A DNA stretch of 10,012 nt. Origin: Pseudomonadota bacterium (GTDB taxonomy: Bacteria > Pseudomonadota > Gammaproteobacteria > Pseudomonadales > Halieaceae). Of the stretch, positions 1 through 6,460 are shown in pieces. The DNA is taken from assembly GCA_030591305.1 (NCBI GenBank), contig JAUVBI010000104.1:1-10012 (forward strand). The letters are read 5' to 3'. The position numbers and the translations under genes were made by a program. The notes under the pieces are model-generated. The model was not told where the DNA came from and did no database searches. It saw only the letters and a list, made by a program, of their open reading frames with translations. Every line of letters starts with the position of its first letter. Position 1 is the stretch's first letter.

Positions 1-1181
1 GCCCCTACCCGACCAGCCTCTACATAGCCCACTAACTGAAACCAGTCCAGTTTCAAAAACTGCAGCCATTTAATCTTTTTTATGGGATTGTACTTCAGTG
101 TATAACGATACTCGGCTGTACCATAGATGGCAGCCTTGTCATGAAAACGGTTCTGGTCATAACCGCGCATTCTATAAAAGCCACCCAGGGTCGCACCCTC
201 GTTGTAGGGCGCATTTCCCGTAACAATGGTTCCCCCATTTTCGTTCTGCTCCAATTCCCAGGTGGGTGAATACCCCGTCCAGAAATCCAGTGCCAGAATT
301 CGTTGACTGGCGTAATTTGACTCACCAAAGGAAAAATACTTGCTGATGTCCAACTCCATGAAAGTCCACTGGTGATCGGAATCCAGCCATCCGGCATCGT
401 GGGACACGGAGAAATACTGGCGGCTACCCTTCGATGGATTCACTGAAAAGTCAGTGTTGTCATACAGTAGGCCAAACTCAATAGCGTGTATGGCGCCATC
501 CAATTCACCCCCTTCATCTTCCGAAAATTCAAAAGTCTGGAAGCGATTAAACTGGCGCGCTACCAAAATGGTAGTACCACTGGTCAAGGGGTTCCACTCC
601 TCGCCACCACTGGGCTCCGAAACCAGCAAGCCACCGGCCAGCTGATATTTCACCCTACCACTGTCCCGTGTTGCACCTATGGGCAGTGAATATTCCAGCT
701 TCATATCCCACCAGTTGGACGAACCATCTGCCCCGAGAAAATCGTTGTTGGATGAGTCATTGCTGCCGGGCCGTGGTGTTCCCGCGGGAGTAATCTCTCC
801 CGCCAGCGTGCTATACGCCTGCTGATCGGGGAAGTAACCCAGAAAACCATTGGTACTGAAATAGAGCCGTCTGCTACCCGGCACACGAAAATTCCACAGT
901 CCCAGCATCACACCCTGACTGACCTCACCACCAAAGGCGGTTCCACCAATGGTCATCTGCTCCTGATAAAACCCACGGCGCATTCCGGCCAGGCCCAGAT
1001 TCAGCCCCATTGAGTCTGTGCTGAAGGCATAGGGCAGGAGCAGAGTCTCGCCCACCTTATCGGGTGTCTCGACTCTGTCGATGATCGTTTTTACAGCGGC
1101 CTTGGGTTTGGCAGTAGCGGGCGCTACAAGGCAACTAGCCAAAAGAATTACCAGACCCAGTTTCTGGGCACATTGTTTCAT
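1..1181 (-). CDS. POTRA-less Omp85/BamA-like outer membrane protein (partial, 3' end outside window)
   Basis: The 393 codons visible here encode an exported protein that looks like an outer-membrane beta-barrel of the Omp85 (bacterial surface antigen D15) family. A signal peptide covers about residues 1-24, ending at a plausible signal peptidase I site (ATA before KPK). The body has alternating aromatic/polar strands. An LLYDNTDF...NPSKGS motif (about 238-252) matches the DxRD...P..G strand of Omp85 barrels. GGFYRMRGY (333-341), followed by a strand ending AEYRY (356-360), matches the conserved (V/M)RGY loop-6 motif. The barrel region starts soon after the signal peptide, so there is no room for the POTRA domains of BamA or TamA. 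The C-terminal strands lie off the left edge. It sits 67 bp after lapD, same strand, with its own ribosome binding site. A lipobox-like LASC (residues 14-17) is an alternative reading of the N-terminus. The family call is fairly firm; substrate and role are unknown. Confidence 0.83.
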   Translation of the reverse strand, partial: MKQCAQKLGLVILLASCLVAPATAKPKAAVKTIIDRVETPDKVGETLLLPYAFSTDSMGLNLGLAGMRRGFYQEQMTIGGTAFGGEVSQGVMLGLWNFRVPGSRRLYFSTNGFLGYFPDQQAYSTLAGEITPAGTPRPGSNDSSNNDFLGADGSSNWWDMKLEYSLPIGATRDSGRVKYQLAGGLLVSEPSGGEEWNPLTSGTTILVARQFNRFQTFEFSEDEGGELDGAIHAIEFGLLYDNTDFSVNPSKGSRQYFSVSHDAGWLDSDHQWTFMELDISKYFSFGESNYASQRILALDFWTGYSPTWELEQNENGGTIVTGNAPYNEGATLGGFYRMRGYDQNRFHDKAAIYGTAEYRYTLKYNPIKKIKWLQFLKLDWFQLVGYVEAGRVG

Positions 1182-1248
1182 TGAATAGTCTCCATAGTCC
1201 GGGGACATTCTAGCACCAAGAAAAACCCATTACTCCTCATACAGTATG
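1182..1248 (-). other. Short spacer between lapD and the Omp85-like gene
   Basis: These 67 bp hold no convincing intrinsic terminator and no clear promoter. An 11-nt palindrome, CATACAGTATG (1238-1248), touches the lapD stop codon but is not followed by a T-run on the minus strand. The spacer therefore allows readthrough from lapD, although a separate promoter inside lapD cannot be excluded. Confidence 0.4.
1190..1193 (-). promoter_or_regulatory. Ribosome binding site of the Omp85-like gene
   Basis: On the minus strand GGAG lies 8 nt before the ATG at 1181, which supports that start codon. It also shows the gene can be translated independently of lapD. Confidence 0.7.
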
Positions 1249-3180
1249 CTATTGAGAATTCCCTCCAGGGTCAGTGATGCCGGGGCCTGTTGCACCATCG
1301 GCACCCAATTCCTTCAACATGGCCCACTCTTTATCGGTGCGTACACCCTCGGCTATTACCACTACTCCAATGGAGTGGCCGACGGTACACAGGGTGCGAA
1401 GCAGCGTCTGATTGCCAGTGTTGTTGTCGATGTCACGTATAAAGCTCGCATCAATCTTGAAGTAATCTACCCCTGCGTCGTGCAGTTGGCCCAATTCTGC
1501 CAACTGGTGCCCCATGTGCTCAACACCCACTTTACACCCGTGAGCCCTGGCCTTTGTGCACAACAGCTTAAAGTTTTCGAGGTGCCTGAATACCATGGGC
1601 TCAGGCACTTCCAGCCAAAGCTTTTCAGCAGCTTCTTCGTGGGTGGACAGTTTTTCACTGAGCCAGGGCAGAAAGTTAGCTTCCACTACCGCCGCCACCG
1701 ACAAATTCACGCCAATGGGGCGACCTTCTTTCTCAATCGTCTGCAAGGCGAGGCGCACAACCTCTCTATCCAGTTCATAGGATAACTGCAAGCGATTAAT
1801 CCACGGCAAAAACTGTCCTGCCGCGAGCAGATTGCCCTGCCACTCTAATCTGGCGGGCGACTCAATATGTAGCAGTTTGTTCTCAAGCCCCACTACGGCA
1901 AAACCACCGAGCTGAAACTTTTTCTCACTGAAGGCACGGGAAAATATCGCCTGCCAGTCTTCCATTTGGTCCCGCACAGACTTCAGTGGTATGTCGCCTT
2001 TGTGGGCGATATTGATGCTGGACCGGCCATCGTGGTCTGCTGCAAGCAACGCGCCATCCAGCCGCGTCATCAGGGCGCCAAAGCTATCGCCATGACTGAA
2101 AATGGTCGCCGCGCCGGGCAGCTCTATGCCCTCCGGCATACTGCGATTTTGCAGTATTTCGCGTATGGCTGCCTGTACTTCACGAATTGCATGGTCAGCT
2201 TCCATGGCACGTGGTGCCAGCACAGCAAAGTCAGAACCGTTAAGCCGTGAAGCAGCCCAGCGACTGTGCTGTATCACAATACGGTTCAGTGCAGAACCAA
2301 CCTCTTTCAACATAGCGTCTATCGCTTTCCGGCCAAAATTTTCATTGAGCCTGGCCAGCCCGGATATGCGAATCAGGCTGAGACTGCCAGTAGCATTCAC
2401 ATCGTTACTCTCCAGCGCCGCATCCAGTGCCTGTATAAAGGGTTCGCGATTCAACAGCCCTGTCACCTTGTCGACATGTGCCTGTCGCTGCCACTTCTCC
2501 ATGCGCTTGGCCTCTTCTTTCAAGACCTGCTTGATACGCTCAGAGAGTTTATTCATCGCTACCACCACATGCTTGAACTCCCGGGTGCGCGGTTCGTCAA
2601 TGGTGATAAAGCGGCGCCGACCAATGGCCTGGGCCTGGTCCACCACGTCATCCAGTGGCCGCAATATTTTCTTGAGAAGATAACTGCCCACAATGCCAGC
2701 TAGAGCCATGGCCATTAAAAAAACCAGGGCCAACTTCTTTGTGCTAGCCCACAGTTCACCGTAGGCAAACCGGGAGTGGCTGCGCAACGTCAGCGTACCC
2801 AGTTGTTGCCAACCCTTTTGTACCTGTGCGATACCGGGCTCCACCTCTATAGGCAGTAGTTTCATAAACCAGGCGGGCGCCTCGGTAGTTTTCTGGGTGT
2901 CCTGCCGTCGCACAGTTATCTCACCCTCAGGGCTTACCAGTTCTATCAACTCGTAATAACCCGTATCAAACTGCGCTGCCAGAGTCAGTTCAAGCAACAC
3001 TTCATCTGCGCCCTGTTGGGTAAGTGACAGTGCCAGCGCCGTGGCATTGTCCGCATTCTTCATATAGAGCTGCTGCTCTAGATAGGCCCGGGCAGAATAA
3101 CTGCTCACTAAAAAGCTGCCACCAAAAACCAAGGTGAGCAGAAGCACCACTCCCAACCACAGTTGTTTATACAGAGACAT
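1249..3180 (-). CDS. lapD: LapD-type inside-out c-di-GMP receptor (degenerate GGDEF-EAL membrane protein)
   Basis: The 643-residue inner-membrane protein has the full LapD layout. It has TM1 (about 8-28), a periplasmic LapD-type output domain (about 30-145) and TM2 (about 149-169). A HAMP/signalling helix (about 170-230) follows, then a GGDEF domain (about 236-393) and an EAL domain (about 403-638). The N-terminus beginning MSLYKQLWL and the GWQQ at 123-126 match the family; the Trp corresponds to the one that contacts LapG in characterised LapD. Both enzymatic motifs are degenerate: GGDEF reads NGSDF (314-318), the EAL position reads PARL (442-445), and the DDFG motif reads EHMG (554-557). 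KID (575-577) and AEGV (around E611) are kept. This points to a receptor that binds c-di-GMP rather than an enzyme. In known systems c-di-GMP-bound LapD sequesters LapG in the periplasm. I chose the ATG at 3180 over the GTG two codons upstream because GGAG sits 7 nt before it. The gene follows lapG by 26 bp. Confidence 0.95.
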   Translation of the reverse strand: MSLYKQLWLGVVLLLTLVFGGSFLVSSYSARAYLEQQLYMKNADNATALALSLTQQGADEVLLELTLAAQFDTGYYELIELVSPEGEITVRRQDTQKTTEAPAWFMKLLPIEVEPGIAQVQKGWQQLGTLTLRSHSRFAYGELWASTKKLALVFLMAMALAGIVGSYLLKKILRPLDDVVDQAQAIGRRRFITIDEPRTREFKHVVVAMNKLSERIKQVLKEEAKRMEKWQRQAHVDKVTGLLNREPFIQALDAALESNDVNATGSLSLIRISGLARLNENFGRKAIDAMLKEVGSALNRIVIQHSRWAASRLNGSDFAVLAPRAMEADHAIREVQAAIREILQNRSMPEGIELPGAATIFSHGDSFGALMTRLDGALLAADHDGRSSINIAHKGDIPLKSVRDQMEDWQAIFSRAFSEKKFQLGGFAVVGLENKLLHIESPARLEWQGNLLAAGQFLPWINRLQLSYELDREVVRLALQTIEKEGRPIGVNLSVAAVVEANFLPWLSEKLSTHEEAAEKLWLEVPEPMVFRHLENFKLLCTKARAHGCKVGVEHMGHQLAELGQLHDAGVDYFKIDASFIRDIDNNTGNQTLLRTLCTVGHSIGVVVIAEGVRTDKEWAMLKELGADGATGPGITDPGGNSQ

Positions 3181-3187
3181 AGACACA

Positions 3188-3191
3188 CTCC
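3188..3191 (-). promoter_or_regulatory. Ribosome binding site that decides the lapD start
   Basis: GGAG on the minus strand is 7 nt from the ATG at 3180 but only 1 nt from the in-frame GTG at 3186, so the ATG is the better start. Confidence 0.75.
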
Positions 3192-3206
3192 ATTATTTGT
3201 TTAGTG

Positions 3207-3899
3207 CTAACCCAGGCCGTCCTCTGACATGCGTTGTAATAAGTCACGCCAGCGCGACAGCTTGGCCCCCGGATCTTTGGTGGCTGGCGCGGTGCGCCCG
3301 CCTACCCACAAACCTTTACTGTTAAAACCAAACACCGGCTTCAAGTCTGGCCGACGCGAGGCGGGACGCAGTGCATCCACCATGTTATCAAGAATCATAG
3401 GGTCAGCAGAGGGTGTTTCGTAATAGGCCAACACCATATGCGCCACAAAAGTTTTACTGTCGCTGCCACCGGTCTGGGCCTTGACGTAAGTGATGCGCAG
3501 CTTGTCCATCTCCACACCCGCCAAAAGCAAGGTAACAAACTTGGCAATACTAAAATCCTCACAATCTCCCTTGCGTCTCGCCATGGTCTCCAGCGGTGTT
3601 GCCCAATAATCATTTTCACCCCAGTTATCAATATCTTCAACCCAACGTATGCGTGCATTAAAAAAGTCATTTACCGCTGCCAGTTTTTTGTTGTCCGGAA
3701 GCGGTTCGATTTTTTGTATTAGCGCACGCCAGTCGATAACGGTGTTTTCTGTATGGGGGCCATAACGACTCAGCGCCAGGTTTTGCATCTTGTCGAGGTC
3801 GACTGCCGAAAAAACAATACCGCAAACTAGCAGGCCCAGAAAAAGGAAAATTCTGAACCCCCCAATCTCAACGCATCGACTGCAATTATTCACTATCAT
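3207..3899 (-). CDS. lapG: LapG-type periplasmic calcium-dependent cysteine protease (BTLCP family)
   Basis: This 230-residue protein belongs to the bacterial transglutaminase-like cysteine peptidases. A hydrophobic export segment spans about residues 14-32, with possible cleavage after FSA (30-32). The catalytic triad is visible as Cys113 (in KGDCEDF), His154 (AHMVLAY) and Asp171 (LDNM). The acidic residues flanking the cysteine (D112, E114, D115) correspond to the calcium-binding cluster known in LapG. If the signal is cleaved, Cys113 is the only cysteine left in the mature protein. In characterised systems LapG cuts the N-terminal retention module of a LapA-type giant adhesin and so releases cells from surfaces; LapD holds it inactive when c-di-GMP is high. 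The ATG overlaps the TAA of the upstream HD-GYP gene by one base (TAATG). Its nearest GGAG is about 13 nt away, so translational coupling is likely. No adhesin gene is in the window, so the substrate is inferred. Confidence 0.95.
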   Translation of the reverse strand: MIVNNCSRCVEIGGFRIFLFLGLLVCGIVFSAVDLDKMQNLALSRYGPHTENTVIDWRALIQKIEPLPDNKKLAAVNDFFNARIRWVEDIDNWGENDYWATPLETMARRKGDCEDFSIAKFVTLLLAGVEMDKLRITYVKAQTGGSDSKTFVAHMVLAYYETPSADPMILDNMVDALRPASRRPDLKPVFGFNSKGLWVGGRTAPATKDPGAKLSRWRDLLQRMSEDGLG

Positions 3900-6286
3900 T
3901 AACCCAGGTACTCTCCGAGCTCAACCGTGTCAATCTGCTCGGGCGACAAATATTCCTGCGCATATTTTAAGTACACGCCACTATTGATAAACAGTTCAAA
4001 GCAGTCCCTGTCGATATGGTTGTCTAGCATCATCTTGTGAAGTATAGCAACGGCAACACTGATGGGCTTGGCCTTTTTATAGGGCCTGTCGGATGCGGTA
4101 AGGGCCTCAAAAATATCTGCCACGGCCAAAATACGTTCCGGAATGCTCAGTTTATCACCAGCCAATTTTCTCGGGTAACCGTCGCCGCGCATGGTCTCGT
4201 GGTGTGTGGAAGCGTAGCGCGGCACGTTTTGTAATTCCGGCGGGAAAGGCAGGCTACCCAGCATTTTGATCGTACTAATCATATGCTCGTTGATTTTAAA
4301 ACGGTCTTCTGCAGTGAGCGTGCCACGGGATATGGACAGATTGTAGATCTCACCCTGGTTATAGAGGTGCTGGGGGATATCCATATTGATACCCATTTCC
4401 GGCGGGTAATCGGTGGAGGCTGTGCGCTCAATTATATGACTGGGCTTATCTGCGAGAAGTTGCTCCTGCGTCGGCAAGTGCTCTGCCTCGCCCTGTAGGC
4501 ACTGCTCCTCCACCGGGGAGAGACCCAGTCTATTGTCAAAGTAACGCTGCCAGACTTTAGCGCCAATGCTACGCAGCCGCTGCTGTTTTTGTGGGTCGAG
4601 AAATTCTCCACCGACATTGCAATTGGCGACAAAACTGTAGTCATCCTGAAGGCTGTCCTGTCGCTGCTTCAGTTCTTCCGTCAGCACCTTGCGCTGCTCC
4701 GGGTTTTCAGCCAGTAATTTCCAATAGTCGATTTCAGCATCGCGGTGCAACACCTCAAACCGCATCCGCACTTCGTGAATACGGTTATAGATAGTTTCCA
4801 ACTTGCTGCCCTTATCCACGATATGTTCGGGCGTGGTTATCTTCCCGCAGTCGTGCAGCCAGGCCGCAATTTTGTATTCTCGCCACTGCTCATCAGTTTC
4901 CAGTTTGAATGACGCGAACGCTGGCGACTCGCTCGCCGACGCCTCCTCTGCCAGCATCAGGGCCAATACTGGCACTCGTTCACAGTGGCCTCCCGTGTAG
5001 GCAGACTTGTCATCAATAGCCTGTGCAATCAGCTGGATAAAGGAATCCATCAGTTCTCGCTGTGCCCGCTCGTGGGCGCGTATTGCACCCACCATCTCAA
5101 CCATGGACTCAGACAGCTCATCCAGTTCCTTGATGTTACTGGTGACCTGCTGCACCTCGTCATACAGACGATCACGTACCTTGTCATTTTCCAGCGAGAG
5201 CAGCCTGATAGGACGAACAATGGGTGTGGCGAAAAGCCATGAAAATGGCAGGAGAAAAAATAGAAAGCTGGCGGTGATGGCAATAGACAGTTTTATCTTT
5301 TCCATAAATGGGTCAACGATGACAGCCTCGGGTACCCGTACGCCAAAATAAAATGACTGCGCACCAGCCGACAACATCCGAGTGCCATACACAAAGTAAG
5401 TCTCCCCATCCACGTCTGTTTCAACCAGCTTATCCAGTAAGGAATGGTTTGAAGCCATTGAAACCAATGTCTCGCTGAATATCTCTCCCCCGGAAACTTC
5501 TCTCTTCTTCATACTCGAAGCAATGACCTCTCCACTTCCGCGGTAGAGAAAAATATCACCATATTGTGCAATCGAGTGGTTGGCCAGAAAACTGGCAATT
5601 GAATCCAGCGTCGTGTCTACGCCCACGACTGTATCCGTCTCGCCCAGCCGAATGGAGACAGTCTGTCCAGACTGACCAAGTTGAGAAAACTTATAAGGAG
5701 CACTTTGATGAGCACCAGGTGACGTTACCGCTTGCAGGTACCAGGGACGGTCACGCACATCGAAATCAGTGGCTTCAAACTTCTCATGGCTCAGCTTAAA
5801 AGAAGCGTCGTAGTAACTGAAGTGACGCTGTCTCGCGGCGCCCTCCCCGTCAACCGCAATAACCAGCCAACGATCCGTCGCTTGTGCCTGCAGCAATTTA
5901 CGCGCCAGTTCGCTGGCATCCAGGTTAATCAATTCGAAAAATGAGCCGTCCCCATGACCCAGGTATACGCCATAGTGCAGAGGGCTGCGGTTAAGAACAC
6001 TGGCAAAAATCTTGAGTTGAAGGGCCTCATCCATACCCTGAGCCAGGGCGGGGTTCTCGGCCAACAATTCGATGACACTGGAATTTCTGTCGCCTATGGC
6101 GCGCAATTCGCCGGCAACAGACCTGGAGGCCAAGGTATAGAGATTGCGAGCGGCCTCTCTCGCCAGTGAATGACTAAAATAGTACTGCAAACCAATAGCC
6201 AGCACTGCAGTAAGTGTCGTGGCCAGCGCGAAAACCGATACCACGGTAAAGCGAATACTGGGGTTAAAATTTCCTGAGCGCGACAT
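3899..6286 (-). CDS. Membrane sensor with dCache-type domain and HD-GYP c-di-GMP phosphodiesterase domain
   Basis: The 795-residue protein has TM1 (about 12-34), a periplasmic sensor (about 40-325), TM2 (about 332-355), a linker helix (about 357-415) and a C-terminal HD-GYP domain. The sensor contains DRPWY (179-183) followed by a VVGVDTTLDSI stretch, typical of dCache ligand-binding domains. HD-GYP landmarks are GGHCERV (His434), LHDCGK (His478, Asp479, Lys482), NEH (His668), HH (695-696), RGDGYP with GYP at 703-705, and VADIFEAL (Asp724). All expected metal and GYP positions look intact, so c-di-GMP hydrolysis is the likely activity. About 155 residues (roughly 496-651) are inserted between the HDxGK segment and the next metal histidine. 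The stop overlaps the lapG start. I prefer the ATG at 6286 (GAG 9 nt upstream). An in-frame GTG at 6313 would add 9 residues but has only a weak AGG before it. The ligand is unknown. Confidence 0.92.
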   Translation of the reverse strand: MSRSGNFNPSIRFTVVSVFALATTLTAVLAIGLQYYFSHSLAREAARNLYTLASRSVAGELRAIGDRNSSVIELLAENPALAQGMDEALQLKIFASVLNRSPLHYGVYLGHGDGSFFELINLDASELARKLLQAQATDRWLVIAVDGEGAARQRHFSYYDASFKLSHEKFEATDFDVRDRPWYLQAVTSPGAHQSAPYKFSQLGQSGQTVSIRLGETDTVVGVDTTLDSIASFLANHSIAQYGDIFLYRGSGEVIASSMKKREVSGGEIFSETLVSMASNHSLLDKLVETDVDGETYFVYGTRMLSAGAQSFYFGVRVPEAVIVDPFMEKIKLSIAITASFLFFLLPFSWLFATPIVRPIRLLSLENDKVRDRLYDEVQQVTSNIKELDELSESMVEMVGAIRAHERAQRELMDSFIQLIAQAIDDKSAYTGGHCERVPVLALMLAEEASASESPAFASFKLETDEQWREYKIAAWLHDCGKITTPEHIVDKGSKLETIYNRIHEVRMRFEVLHRDAEIDYWKLLAENPEQRKVLTEELKQRQDSLQDDYSFVANCNVGGEFLDPQKQQRLRSIGAKVWQRYFDNRLGLSPVEEQCLQGEAEHLPTQEQLLADKPSHIIERTASTDYPPEMGINMDIPQHLYNQGEIYNLSISRGTLTAEDRFKINEHMISTIKMLGSLPFPPELQNVPRYASTHHETMRGDGYPRKLAGDKLSIPERILAVADIFEALTASDRPYKKAKPISVAVAILHKMMLDNHIDRDCFELFINSGVYLKYAQEYLSPEQIDTVELGEYLG

Positions 6287-6365
6287 ATCCCTAGTCTCGT
6301 GAAAACAACTCACAAAACCTAGCAGAAATTAGGCCAAAATACATGTTTTCAGGCAGGTATTTGGC
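6287..6365 (-). other. Leader region of the HD-GYP-lapG-lapD cluster
   Basis: This AT-rich stretch should contain the 5' untranslated region, and perhaps the promoter, of the cluster. I find no convincing -35/-10 pair. It holds an imperfect inverted repeat (6333-6342 against 6357-6365, one bulged base) that ends exactly where the large palindromic element begins. Confidence 0.3.
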
Positions 6366-6460
6366 TCAATAAACCGGGGACGTAGCACAGTTTCCCCTAG
6401 ACACAGGCCCTGAAAGAGCCTGTGTCTAGGGGAAACTGTGCTACGTCCCCGGTTTATTGA
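6366..6460. repeat. Perfect 43-bp inverted repeat (REPIN-like palindromic element)
   Basis: Arms at 6366-6408 and 6418-6460 are exact reverse complements, separated by a 9-nt loop (6409-6417). The symmetry breaks at the flanking bases 6365 and 6461. Each arm contains a smaller imperfect palindrome, GGGGA-N12-TCCCC (6376-6397 and 6429-6450), so the whole resembles two REP units in inverted orientation, as in a REPIN. The REP core is reminiscent of the GGGGAC...TTTCCCC repeats associated with REP-associated tyrosine transposases; that link is from memory and not tested here. The right arm overlaps the last codon and the stop codon of the acyl-CoA dehydrogenase. The RNA hairpin would be very stable on either strand, but there is no adjacent T-run, so it is not a canonical intrinsic terminator. 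It may still attenuate readthrough or protect mRNA ends. Confidence 0.88.

Noticed and set aside
1246..1785. A 179-codon open frame on the plus strand opposite lapD
   Set aside because: It lies wholly antisense to a well-supported gene, has no ribosome binding site and shows no recognisable family. It is a shadow of lapD codon use.
2102..2683. A 193-codon plus-strand open frame opposite lapD
   Set aside because: Serine/arginine-rich composition typical of a reverse-strand shadow, no start signals, fully inside lapD.
6366..6460. CRISPR repeat or tRNA-like structure
   Set aside because: There is a single palindrome with no spacer-repeat series, and no tRNA cloverleaf landmarks are present.
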